Source of the DNA: JAIVGZ01 sp964552205
GTDB lineage: Bacteria > Pseudomonadota > Gammaproteobacteria > Natronospirales > JAIVGZ01
DNA: 64,000 nucleotides
Assembly (NCBI GenBank): GCA_964552205.1
Contig: CAZKFT010000004.1
Span: 1 to 64,000 of the forward strand
Reading direction: 5' to 3'
This document shows positions 9,033 to 17,058 of this stretch, piece by piece. The notes under the pieces were generated by a model. The model ran no database searches, was not told the DNA's origin, and saw nothing but the letters and a program-made list of their open reading frames with translations. Every line of letters starts with the position of its first letter. Position 1 is the stretch's first letter. The translations under genes and the position numbers were made by a program.

Positions 9033-9583
9033 CGTGCCGAGTAATCGATCTCGACGCGACGGTTACGGGCCCAGGCTTCTTCGCTCTGACCAAACGCAAC
9101 CGGCTTCTCTTCACCATACGAGATGGTCACGATCTGACGGTCAGCGACACCGTGGAACATCAGCATCCGACGCACTGCCTGAGCGCGACGGTTGCCCAGC
9201 CCGATGTTGTACTCACGCGAACCACGCTCATCGGTATGACCTTCAAGCGTGACACGCACATTCGGATTTTGTGCAAGGTACTGTGCATGCGCCTGTACCA
9301 CAGCCATGAACTCGGGCTTGATGTCACTGCGATCGAAATCGAAGTAGATGACGCGCTGCGCGAGAATGCTGGACGGGTCACTCAAGGGGTCCGCACGCAA
9401 ACGCTCGCGTTCTGCGATGGCTGCAGCTTCTGCTTCGCGACGAGCACGGTCAGCAGCTTCTGCTGCGGCACGTTCCTGCGCGATGCGTGCTTCGTCACCA
9501 TCATCGACCGGTGCCTTGGACGGGCAACCTGCGAGCATCACCGCTGCGAACAGCAGGATGGTGGTGTTTTTCATATTCAACAT
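9029..9583 (-). CDS. pal: Peptidoglycan-associated lipoprotein Pal
   Basis: A 184-residue outer-membrane lipoprotein. The lipobox LAGC puts the acylated cysteine at residue 20. An Ala/Glu/Arg-rich helical linker follows (about 30-65), then an OmpA-like peptidoglycan-binding domain with FDFDRSDIKPEF and LEGHTDERG. ATG 9583 is preferred because GGAG lies nine bases upstream; the internal ATG at 9574 is an alternative. Pal binds peptidoglycan or TolB and is mobilised by TolQRA during division. Confidence 0.97.
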   Translation of the reverse strand: MLNMKNTTILLFAAVMLAGCPSKAPVDDGDEARIAQERAAAEAADRARREAEAAAIAERERLRADPLSDPSSILAQRVIYFDFDRSDIKPEFMAVVQAHAQYLAQNPNVRVTLEGHTDERGSREYNIGLGNRRAQAVRRMLMFHGVADRQIVTISYGEEKPVAFGQSEEAWARNRRVEIDYSAR

Positions 9584-9621
9584 GTGGGCAATCTCCAGTG
9601 GGGGGGTTGGTTAATTCTAAC

Positions 9622-10938
9622 TCAGCGGGCCGTATTGGTGTATGGCGCCCAGGCAGGCTCGCGGACATCACCGCGCGCAAGGTCCAGACGCTGCCTGACG
9701 CGGCCATCTATAGATGCGGTGGCCAGAACGCCGGCTCGCCGGTCCTCGGTGGCGTAAATCACCAGCCGGCCGCTGGGAGCGAAACTCGGGGACTCATCGA
9801 AGCGCCCATCGGACAACAGGCGGAAAGCGCCGGACTCCAGGTCGTAGAGCCCGATGCGGAACCGGCCACCCTCGCCATGCACGACCGCCAACATGCGACC
9901 ATCCGGGGACAGGGCTGGACGGGCGTTGTAGTTGCCCTCGAAGGTGACTCGCTGGGGTCTGCCACCGTCTACCGGTGACCTGTACACCTGCGGTGCACCA
10001 CCACGATCCGAGGTGAAATACAGCGTGCGTCCGTCCGGCGAGAAGACCGGTTCGGTATCAATGGCCGATCCGTCCGTGAGACGGCGGGTGGTTCCGGTCT
10101 GCAGATTGAGCAAATGGATGTTGACCCGCGCGCCGTCATTCAGTGCAAGCGCCAGTGAGCGACCGTCCGGCGACCAGGCAGGCGCACCGTTCACGCCCTG
10201 CCCCAACTGTGAGACCACCTGGCGGCTACCGCTGGCGAGTTCCTGCACAACGACCTCTGGTCGGCGGTTTTCGAAAGACACATAGGCCAAGCGGCGACCA
10301 TCAGGAGACCAAGTCGGCGACATCAAGGGCTCCGGCGAGCGGATGACCACCTGCTGGTTCTCCCCGTCCGCATCCGACACCAAGAGGACATACTGGCTGG
10401 CAGACGGCGTCCGTTGTGCGCTCACGAAGGCGATACGCGTAGCAAACACGCCGCGCTCGCCGGTGAGGTTCTCGTAAATCATGTCGGAGGCCATATGCGC
10501 CGCCAGACGCAGTCCTGCTTCTGAGGTAGGTATCGAGAAACCGATCAGCTGCTGACCACGGTACACATCGAACAACTGAAACTGCACGGCATAGCGCCCC
10601 TCACTGGTCTGACGGACACGGCCAATGACCAGATTATCCATCCCGAACACGCGCCAGTTGTCGAAATTCACCCGCGCACCCTCCGATGGTCTTTCCAGCA
10701 TGTCCGCCTCTGGGAACACACGGAAGCGACCACTGCGTGACAGGTTGCTGGTGATGATGGCGGCGATATCCGCACGCGGAGCGCCCTCCCCCTCCCAGGC
10801 GAATGGAACCACCGCGATCGGCATGGCGCCACTCACACCTTGGGTGATTTCGATGCGCAGGACATCCTGCGCCAGGGCGGGGGTGGCGAGTAGCCAGAAA
10901 AGTCCTGCAAGCACGAGTCGTTTCAAACTGTTCTCCAT
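9622..10938 (-). CDS. tolB: Tol-Pal translocation protein TolB
   Basis: A 438-residue periplasmic protein. The signal peptide ends at ALAQD. An N-terminal alpha/beta domain is followed by a six-bladed beta-propeller built from repeated PD40-type motifs (WSPDGRRLAY, WSPDGRSLAL, FSPDGRTLYF, LSPDGRMLAV). It shuttles between Pal and TolA. ATG 10936-10938 is chosen; a TTG sits immediately upstream at 10941, next to the tolA stop. No strong Shine-Dalgarno is visible, so expression probably depends on tolA translation. A 38-bp gap with a run of C/G separates it from pal. Confidence 0.97.
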   Translation of the reverse strand: MENSLKRLVLAGLFWLLATPALAQDVLRIEITQGVSGAMPIAVVPFAWEGEGAPRADIAAIITSNLSRSGRFRVFPEADMLERPSEGARVNFDNWRVFGMDNLVIGRVRQTSEGRYAVQFQLFDVYRGQQLIGFSIPTSEAGLRLAAHMASDMIYENLTGERGVFATRIAFVSAQRTPSASQYVLLVSDADGENQQVVIRSPEPLMSPTWSPDGRRLAYVSFENRRPEVVVQELASGSRQVVSQLGQGVNGAPAWSPDGRSLALALNDGARVNIHLLNLQTGTTRRLTDGSAIDTEPVFSPDGRTLYFTSDRGGAPQVYRSPVDGGRPQRVTFEGNYNARPALSPDGRMLAVVHGEGGRFRIGLYDLESGAFRLLSDGRFDESPSFAPSGRLVIYATEDRRAGVLATASIDGRVRQRLDLARGDVREPAWAPYTNTAR

Positions 10939-10941
10939 CAA

Positions 10942-11760
10942 TCAGTTGACCGGGCGGAATACCAGATCGATTTCGCGCCGGAAGACGGCCGGGTCCGATG
11001 GCATAGGCATCGGTGAGGCCCGCAATACTGCCGATTCTACAGAACGGTCGCGAACGGGGTCGCCGCAGCTGCTCAGGAGCCGCGCCTGAACCACTTCACC
11101 ACCCGGAATCATGGACACCCGCACGGTACAACTGGTTCCCGCTGGCCACTGTTCCGGCTGGTTCCAACTCCTTTGGACTTTGGATTGAATGTCCCGTATC
11201 CACTGGCCCAACACCGCCTGTTGGGCACGCTCGCGGGCAGCCAGCTCCCGTGCTTCGCGCTCCCGCCGTTCACGCTCGGCAGCCTCGCGGCGCTGGCGTT
11301 CGGCCTCGGCCTGACGCTGTCGTTCGGCTTCCGCCTGGCGTTGGCGCTCCGCTTCGGCCTGACGCTGGCGTTCGGCCTCCGCTTGTCGTTGGCGCTCCAA
11401 CTCTGCCAATCGCTCGCGCTCCGCACGGTCCTGCGCTGCCTGCACCTCCCGCTCCCGCTGTTGTTGTGCCTCACGCAGCCGTCGCTCTTCCTGCTCACGT
11501 GCGCGCGCAGCGGCCTCGACTGCCCGTTGCGCATCCACCACTTCCTGCTCACGGCGGCGTTCCGTCTCGCGAATACGTTCGAGCTCGCGTTCCACCAACT
11601 CCGAATCCACCACCGCAGCCTCGATGGGCTCGGCGGTGGTATCAATATCAATCACCGGGATACTGCGCTCCAGGCTGACCACCAGAAACGCGACCAGCGC
11701 GCCGTGCAGGATGGCAGCAGCCAACAGGTATACCCAAAACTCGCGCAGGAATTCCCGCAT
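10942..11760 (-). CDS. tolA: Tol-Pal protein TolA
   Basis: A 272-residue inner-membrane protein spanning the periplasm. One N-terminal transmembrane helix (about 10-32) is followed by a long charged helix rich in Glu, Arg, Gln and Ala (about 50-180) and a compact C-terminal TolA-D3 domain (about 185-270, with CTVRVSMIPGGEV). The rod contains an exact heptad-breaking eight-residue repeat (ERQRQAEA). TolA transmits the proton-motive force used by TolQR to Pal/TolB. Its ATG shares one base with the tolR TAA. Confidence 0.95.
   Translation of the reverse strand: MREFLREFWVYLLAAAILHGALVAFLVVSLERSIPVIDIDTTAEPIEAAVVDSELVERELERIRETERRREQEVVDAQRAVEAAARAREQEERRLREAQQQREREVQAAQDRAERERLAELERQRQAEAERQRQAEAERQRQAEAERQRQAEAERQRREAAERERREREARELAARERAQQAVLGQWIRDIQSKVQRSWNQPEQWPAGTSCTVRVSMIPGGEVVQARLLSSCGDPVRDRSVESAVLRASPMPMPSDPAVFRREIDLVFRPVN
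11298..11393 (-). repeat. 24-bp tandem repeat in tolA
   Basis: Four consecutive 24-bp units at 11298, 11322, 11346 and 11370 encode the eight-residue motif ERQRQAEA within the TolA periplasmic helix. Copies differ at synonymous positions but keep the peptide nearly constant. Such in-frame units can gain or lose copies and change the length of the TolA rod. Confidence 0.8.
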
Positions 11761-12209
11761 TAACGCCCTCTCTGAGGCTGGGGACGTTCGGGCGGGTCAG
11801 TCATCAGGCCAACACTGGGTGCCCCGGCGGTCTGCAACAGCACCATGCCGCCGATGACATGCCGGTACTCCACCGAGCGGTCCCCGCGAACCACCACCGG
11901 TGTGCGCGGCTGGTGCGTGAGAATCGCTGTCACCCGTGCCACGACCAGGTTCGGCTCGATGGGCTCATTGGGGGTTTCACCCCGGTTGAGGTAGTAGTTG
12001 CCTTCCGCGTCCACCGTCAGGACCAGTGGTTCCAGTTCGGAATCCTGTGGCAGGGGCTCGGCCTCTGCCTGCGGCAGGTCAACCTTCACACCCGCAGCCA
12101 GTAGCGGAGCTGTGATCATGAAGATGATGAGCAGGACCAACATCACATCGATGTACGGCACGACATTGATCTCGCTCATCATGCGCCTACGGGCGCGCCG
12201 GGTCTTCAT
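11760..12209 (-). CDS. tolR: Tol-Pal proton channel subunit TolR
   Basis: A 149-residue ExbD/TolR-family protein. A basic N-terminus (MKTRRARRR) precedes INVVPYIDVMLVLLIIFM, whose transmembrane Asp is the conserved proton-carrying residue near position 20. A periplasmic peptidoglycan-binding domain follows. It forms the proton-driven motor with TolQ. The stop TAA overlaps the tolA ATG by one base; tolQ ends three bases upstream. Confidence 0.97.
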   Translation of the reverse strand: MKTRRARRRMMSEINVVPYIDVMLVLLIIFMITAPLLAAGVKVDLPQAEAEPLPQDSELEPLVLTVDAEGNYYLNRGETPNEPIEPNLVVARVTAILTHQPRTPVVVRGDRSVEYRHVIGGMVLLQTAGAPSVGLMTDPPERPQPQRGR

Positions 12210-12212
12210 GGC

Positions 12213-12905
12213 TCAGCCCCCGTTCGCATCCGCGTGGGCATTGCGTTGGAGAATGCTGAGGAACTCTTCGGCGAAGGTGTCCCAGCGGGTCTCGATACGC
12301 TCGACCTGATTGGCGTAGCGGTTGTAGGCAATTACCGCAGGAATGGCCGCAAACAAGCCCATCGCGGTGGCAATCAGGGCCTCGGCAATGCCCGGCGCCA
12401 CCATGGCCAAGGTGGCGTGCTGGGCGTTACCCAATGCGCGGAAAGAGTTCATGATGCCCCACACGGTTCCGAACAAGCCGACATAGGGACTGGTGGATCC
12501 CACGGTGGCCAGGAAAGGCAGGTGCTCTTCCAGGCGGTCAATCTCACGTACCTGGCTCACGCGCATGGCACGCCCTGCACCTTCCACAACATCCGCCGGA
12601 TCGATGCCACGCTGCTTGCGCAAGCGGGCAAACTCGCGAAAACCCGCCTCGAACATGCGTTCGATGCCTACGCGGTCCGTCTCGTCGAGCGCAGCAATCT
12701 CCTTATATAGTGTGGCCAGCTCGGCGCCCGACCAGAAACGACGCTCGAATTCCTCGGTCGCGTCGTTGGTATCGTTCAGGACCTGCCGTTTCTTCAGGAT
12801 GACCGCCCAGGAAGCGACGGATGCCACGAGCAAGAGCAGCATGACAAGCTGCACGAGCAGGCTGGCCTCCATGACGAGATGAAGAATGGACATATCAGTG
12901 GTCAT
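12213..12905 (-). CDS. tolQ: Tol-Pal motor protein TolQ
   Basis: A 230-residue MotA/TolQ/ExbB-family protein with three transmembrane segments (about 10-35, 130-155 and 165-190). Conserved signatures are GLFGTVWGIMNSF and MGLFAAIPAVIAYN. TolQ surrounds the TolR dimer in the proton channel. ATG 12905 overlaps the ybgC stop as ATGA. The next methionine (MSILHLVMEASL) is a less coupled alternative. Confidence 0.97.
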   Translation of the reverse strand: MTTDMSILHLVMEASLLVQLVMLLLLVASVASWAVILKKRQVLNDTNDATEEFERRFWSGAELATLYKEIAALDETDRVGIERMFEAGFREFARLRKQRGIDPADVVEGAGRAMRVSQVREIDRLEEHLPFLATVGSTSPYVGLFGTVWGIMNSFRALGNAQHATLAMVAPGIAEALIATAMGLFAAIPAVIAYNRYANQVERIETRWDTFAEEFLSILQRNAHADANGG

Positions 12906-13300
12906 GCCTGGATCTCCGCAATGATGTGTTCAGGTAGGGGTTTGGGGCGGAATGTCTTGTCATCGATGCAGGCTGCGCTCACACGGGCAGTGACCAATAC
13001 CACATTGCCACGACGAACTTCCTGGGTGACGGCGAAGCGGGTCCGGCGTACCTCAGCCGGGACGACACTGACATCCAGCGTCTCATTGAACCGTGCTGGT
13101 TTGTGGTAACGGATATCACAGCCGGTGATGACGAACAGCAAGCCGAGCTCATCGCGAAGTCGATCCTGTTCGATGCCTGCCGCGCGCAGCCACTCCGTGC
13201 GTGCACGCTCCATGAATCGGAGATAGTTCGCGTAGTAGACAACGCCACCGGAATCGGTGTCCTCGTAATACACCCGGACCGGCCAGACGAACTCACTCAC
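12902..13300 (-). CDS. ybgC: Tol-Pal-associated acyl-CoA thioesterase YbgC
   Basis: A 132-residue hot-dog fold thioesterase. The motif YYEDTDSGGVVYYANYL carries the catalytic Asp of the 4-hydroxybenzoyl-CoA thioesterase family. YbgC hydrolyses short acyl-CoA or acyl-ACP and is encoded first in tol-pal clusters throughout the proteobacteria. It starts 58 bases after ruvB, the only appreciable gap between yebC and cpoB, so an internal promoter is possible there. Confidence 0.95.
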   Translation of the reverse strand: MSEFVWPVRVYYEDTDSGGVVYYANYLRFMERARTEWLRAAGIEQDRLRDELGLLFVITGCDIRYHKPARFNETLDVSVVPAEVRRTRFAVTQEVRRGNVVLVTARVSAACIDDKTFRPKPLPEHIIAEIQA

Positions 13301-13358
13301 GGTCGCATTGTCTCCTCGTGCCGTGACAGATTGGTTTCAACTGGGACCACAGGGTCGT

Positions 13359-14384
13359 TCATTCGTTCCCGTCGAACAGGTCGCGAGGTTGCGCCAGTCC
13401 AAAATGCAGGTAGGCCTGCCGCGTGGCCATGCGCCCGCGTGCCGTTCGCATCAGGTAGCCCTGCTGGATGAGGTAGGGCTCCAGCACGTCCTCGATGGTC
13501 CCCCGCTCCTCGCCGATTGCAGCCGCCAAGCTCTCCACGCCGACGGGACCGCCGTCGAAGCGCTCTATGACCGCCATCAGCAGCTTGCGATCCATGACAT
13601 CAAAGCCGGACCGGTCCACATCCAGCATGTCCATCGCATCGCGCGCCACGTTGCCGCTCACGCTCCCGTCGCCCTTGACTTGGGCGAAGTCACGCACCCG
13701 CCTGAGCAGGCGGTTGGCGATACGCGGGGTACCGCGCGAACGGCTGGCGATTTCTGCAGCACCTTCATCATCCACCGCAAGGCCGATAATGCCCGCAGCC
13801 CGCAGCACGATGGCAGCAAGGTCTTCGCGGCTGTAGAACTCCAAGCGCTGCACAATCCCGAAACGGTCGCGCAAGGGTGAGGTCAGCAATCCTGCGCGGG
13901 TGGTCGCGCCGATCAAGGTGAAGGGTGGAAGGTCAATCTTGATGGAGCGTGCCGCCGGCCCCTCACCAATCATGATATCCAGCTGGAAATCTTCCAGTGC
14001 CGGATACAGTACTTCCTCGACTACCGGACTCAATCGGTGGATCTCATCCACGAACAGGACGTCGCGGGGTTCGAGATTGGTGAGCAAGGCCGCCAAATCG
14101 CCCGGCCGTTCCAGAACTGGCCCAGAGGTCTGCCGCAGATTGACACCCAGCTCATTGGCGACGATGTGCGCCAGCGTGGTCTTGCCCAAGCCGGGGGGAC
14201 CAAAAATCAGCGTGTGGTCCAGAGCTTCCCCGCGCTGGCGGGCAGCACCGATAAAGATATCCATTTGCTGGCGAACTGCGGGCTGCCCACGGTAGTCAGC
14301 CAGCCTGCTTGGGCGCAGGGCGCGGTCGATGACGGCGTCTTCCCCCGCCTCCTCCGCCATCACCAGTCGCTCCAGTTCGCTCAT
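13359..14384 (-). CDS. ruvB: Holliday junction ATP-dependent helicase RuvB
   Basis: A 341-residue AAA+ motor with Walker A GPPGLGKTT (62-70), Walker B VLFVDEIHR (about 109-117), sensor motif IGATTRAG and a C-terminal winged helix. With RuvA it drives branch migration of Holliday junctions. ATG 14384 overlaps the ruvA stop by four bases. The N-terminal residues before the RPSRLADYRGQ block vary in the family. Confidence 0.98.
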   Translation of the reverse strand: MSELERLVMAEEAGEDAVIDRALRPSRLADYRGQPAVRQQMDIFIGAARQRGEALDHTLIFGPPGLGKTTLAHIVANELGVNLRQTSGPVLERPGDLAALLTNLEPRDVLFVDEIHRLSPVVEEVLYPALEDFQLDIMIGEGPAARSIKIDLPPFTLIGATTRAGLLTSPLRDRFGIVQRLEFYSREDLAAIVLRAAGIIGLAVDDEGAAEIASRSRGTPRIANRLLRRVRDFAQVKGDGSVSGNVARDAMDMLDVDRSGFDVMDRKLLMAVIERFDGGPVGVESLAAAIGEERGTIEDVLEPYLIQQGYLMRTARGRMATRQAYLHFGLAQPRDLFDGNE

Positions 14385-14986
14385 CGCCCTATCCTACCTG
14401 CGTTCTGAAGGGCTAGACGAATCATGTCCTCTGCTGTCAGGGCGTCTGTGAACACGCTATCCACCATACGCACTACTTCCTGCGGCTTGTAGCCCAAGGC
14501 GATGAGCGCGCTCTGGGCTTCCTCACGCGGTCCCTGCACGGCCTTGCCGGTGAGCGAGACCTCCCCCGGCGCAAGCGGGCCAGCACCATCCACGCGGTCC
14601 CTCATCTCCACCACCAAGCGCTCTGCGGTTTTCTTGCCTATACCTGGCACTTTGGTGAGTGCCGAAACATCGCCCACCATCACCGAACGGGCAAACGCAT
14701 CGACACTGATGCCCGAGAGAATCGCCAGCGCAACCTTGGCGCCGACGCCATTCACCTTCAGCAGGGCGCGGAACAGGCTACGCTCCTGCTCTGTGGCAAA
14801 GCCGAAGAGGATGTGCGCATCTTCGCGTACGACCAGATGAGTGTGCAGGTGAACCTGTCCGCCGACCGCAGGCAACTCATAAATTGTGGACATGGGGGCC
14901 TCGACCTCGTAGCCAAGCCCGCCAACCTCCACCAACAAGCGTGGTGGCTGTTTGCTGACCAGCGTTCCCCGCAGTGATCCGATCAT
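14381..14986 (-). CDS. ruvA: Holliday junction branch-migration protein RuvA
   Basis: A 201-residue protein with an N-terminal OB fold (MIGSLRGTLV...), two helix-hairpin-helix motifs (including KVPGIGKKTAERLVVEMRD) and a C-terminal RuvB-contacting domain. Tetramers clamp the four-way junction and load RuvB. The gene overlaps both ruvC and ruvB by four bases. Confidence 0.98.
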   Translation of the reverse strand: MIGSLRGTLVSKQPPRLLVEVGGLGYEVEAPMSTIYELPAVGGQVHLHTHLVVREDAHILFGFATEQERSLFRALLKVNGVGAKVALAILSGISVDAFARSVMVGDVSALTKVPGIGKKTAERLVVEMRDRVDGAGPLAPGEVSLTGKAVQGPREEAQSALIALGYKPQEVVRMVDSVFTDALTAEDMIRLALQNAGRIGR

Positions 14987-15483
14987 CCGTCCCCTCCTCT
15001 ACTGACCTTGGCAAGAACGTTGCGCGAATGCGCGTGACACAGCGCCACCGCGAGCGCGTCCGCCTCATCTTCCTGCGGAATGGCCGCCAGCTTCAACAGC
15101 AGTTTAACCATGTGTTGGACCTGTTCCTTGCCTGCTGATCCCGTACCAACAGTGGCCAGCTTCACTTCCTTGGCAGAATACTCGGATAGCGAGAGGCCGC
15201 CGACGGTGGCGGCGCATATCGCCGCACCCCTTGCCTGCCCGAGCTTCAGCGCACTGTCCGGGTTGCGGGCAAGAAACACGCGCTCTATGGCCACTTCGGC
15301 AGGGTCCCACTCGGCGATGATGTCGCTGAGCCCGACGAAAATCTTGCGCAGGCGCGGCGCGACTTCCCCAGTTCCGACCTTCAGGACACCGCTGGCGACA
15401 TGTGCACTCTTGCGACCGTCACTGTCGACGATACCCCACCCGGTGAGTCGCGATCCGGGGTCGACGCCAAGAACACGAACCAT
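14983..15483 (-). CDS. ruvC: Holliday junction resolvase RuvC
   Basis: A 166-residue RNase-H-fold endonuclease. The acidic residues are visible: Asp8 in VLGVDPGSR, Glu in VAIERVFLA and the C-terminal pair in EDEADALAVAL. ATG 15483 is chosen because VRVLGVDPG aligns with the usual N-terminus. A GTG at 15501, six codons upstream, overlaps the yebC stop as GTGA and could be used through coupling. It cleaves junctions held by RuvAB. Confidence 0.96.
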   Translation of the reverse strand: MVRVLGVDPGSRLTGWGIVDSDGRKSAHVASGVLKVGTGEVAPRLRKIFVGLSDIIAEWDPAEVAIERVFLARNPDSALKLGQARGAAICAATVGGLSLSEYSAKEVKLATVGTGSAGKEQVQHMVKLLLKLAAIPQEDEADALAVALCHAHSRNVLAKVSRGGDG

Positions 15484-15497
15484 GCCGGTGTAGGTGC

Positions 15498-16241
15498 TCA
15501 CAGCCCTTCGAGCACCTCGTCCGAGATATCTGCGTTGGAATAGACATTCTGGACATCATCGAGGTCTTCGAGCATCTCGAGTAGCTTCATCATGCCCGCC
15601 GCATCCTCACCCTCGACCGCGACCGAGGTGGAGGCGCGCATGGTGGCTTCGGCGTGCTCCGGTTTGAAACCGGCAGCAACCAGTGCATCGCGCACCTGCT
15701 CGAAATCTTCAGGCGCAGTGAGTACTTCCAGGGTACCGTCTGCATTCTCGACAATGTCCTCGGCGCCGGCTTCCAGTGCGACTTCCATGACCTTGTCACC
15801 GTCCACGCCGGATGGCAGGAGTATCACGCCTGAGTGACTGAACAGGTACCCAACGGAGCCATCTGAACCGAGGTTGCCGCCGTTCTTGGAGAACGCATGC
15901 CTCACCTCTGCGACGGTCCTGTTCCGGTTGTCGGTCATGCAATCCACCATCACGGCGATGCCGCCAGGTCCGTAGCCCTCATATCGCACTTCCTCGTACA
16001 CCACGCCGTCGAGGTCACCTGAGCCCCGTTTGCTTGCGCGCTCAATGGTGTCCCGCGTCATGTTCGCCGTCAGCGCTTTGTCGACGGCTGTGCGCAGACG
16101 CGGGTTCGTTGCCGGGTCGCCGCCGCCCAGTCGCGCGGCAGTGGTGATTTCCCGGATCAGCTTGGTGAAGAGTTTTCCACGGCGTGCGTCCTGGGCACCT
16201 TTCCGGTGCTGGATGTTCGCCCATTTACTATGGCCTGCCAT
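15498..16241 (-). CDS. yebC: YebC/PmpR family regulator
   Basis: A 247-residue protein with the diagnostic N-terminus MAGHSKWANIQHRKGAQDA and the family block YEGYGPGGIAVMVDC. YebC-family proteins were described as DNA-binding regulators; some relatives help ribosomes through proline stretches. Function here is inferred from family only. It heads the ruvCAB cluster, a standard arrangement. Confidence 0.96.
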   Translation of the reverse strand: MAGHSKWANIQHRKGAQDARRGKLFTKLIREITTAARLGGGDPATNPRLRTAVDKALTANMTRDTIERASKRGSGDLDGVVYEEVRYEGYGPGGIAVMVDCMTDNRNRTVAEVRHAFSKNGGNLGSDGSVGYLFSHSGVILLPSGVDGDKVMEVALEAGAEDIVENADGTLEVLTAPEDFEQVRDALVAAGFKPEHAEATMRASTSVAVEGEDAAGMMKLLEMLEDLDDVQNVYSNADISDEVLEGL

Positions 16242-16253
16242 ACATCCTCTCTG

Positions 16254-16991
16254 TCATGCGCCTGAAATGTACTTCTCGCGGCGGACCCGCTGCGAAGTGA
16301 AACCCCGCTCGGTCAGCCACAGAAGCGATTCATCAATCATATTCGGGTTGCCGCACAGGTAGACGACATCGGTCTCAGGGTTGGGGCCCAACGACTCGAA
16401 CGCGCCCTGCACATAACCACGCTGCTCCCAATTCTCAAGTGTCACCGCGGGCTCACGACTGTAATGCGCAGTGAAGTGGAACCCTTCGTGTGCCTGCGCG
16501 AACTCCCGAAAATCGTTCGCATACAACAGGTCTTCGCGCGTGCGCACACCGAGCATCACATGAATGTCCGGAGCGCCATCAGCGAGCCGCCGTCCAAACT
16601 CCGGCAACATCGCCCGGTAGGGGGTCACGCCCGTGCCCGTCGCTACCATCAGATAACGGGACGGTGGTTCATCGCGCAGGACCAGACGCCCGAACGGCCC
16701 CATCGCCTCCACCAAATCCCCTGGTTTCATCGCCCAGAAACGCTCCGTGGCACGGCCATCAACAACCGCCGACACGGCCATGTCCACGGTGTCCTCCCGA
16801 CCCGGGATGCTGGCAATCGAATAGCTCCGCCGGAGTTTTTCGCCATCAGCGCCGCAGTCGAAGAACAACTGTACGAATTGCCCCGGGATGAACTCAAGCT
16901 GCTCGCCATCTTCACGACGGAACGCGAAATGTTTTACTCCGGGCGCGATGTCCCTTACGGCGTCGAGCACCAGGTTGAACGTACGCTTCAC
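16254..16991 (-). CDS. Ferredoxin/flavodoxin-NADP reductase-like flavoprotein
   Basis: A 245-residue FAD oxidoreductase of the FNR superfamily. The FAD-binding motif RRSYSIAS is at about 54-61 and the NAD(P)-ribose motif GTGVTPYRAML near 120. The C-terminus ends RREKYISGA and lacks the terminal aromatic residue of plant-type FNR. It probably moves electrons between NAD(P)H and ferredoxin or another acceptor; CDP-4-dehydro-6-deoxyglucose reductase-like relatives cannot be excluded. It starts 67 bases beyond lpd and 13 before yebC. Confidence 0.82.
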   Translation of the reverse strand: MKRTFNLVLDAVRDIAPGVKHFAFRREDGEQLEFIPGQFVQLFFDCGADGEKLRRSYSIASIPGREDTVDMAVSAVVDGRATERFWAMKPGDLVEAMGPFGRLVLRDEPPSRYLMVATGTGVTPYRAMLPEFGRRLADGAPDIHVMLGVRTREDLLYANDFREFAQAHEGFHFTAHYSREPAVTLENWEQRGYVQGAFESLGPNPETDVVYLCGNPNMIDESLLWLTERGFTSQRVRREKYISGA

Positions 16992-17009
16992 AATTCTTGA
17001 CCCGCTTAT

Positions 17010-17047
17010 CGTAGTGACCGGTCGCGAACGCGACCCGGTCCACTACG
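17010..17047 (-). other. Long hairpin downstream of lpd
   Basis: On the minus strand CGTAGT, GACC and GGTCGC pair with GCGACC, GGTC and ACTACG around a GTTC loop, leaving two bulged G residues. It starts 12 bases after the lpd stop. No U-run follows (ATAAGCGGG), so it could stabilise the 3' end or act with Rho rather than be an intrinsic terminator. Confidence 0.6.
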
Positions 17048-17058
17048 GTGCGCCGAGG

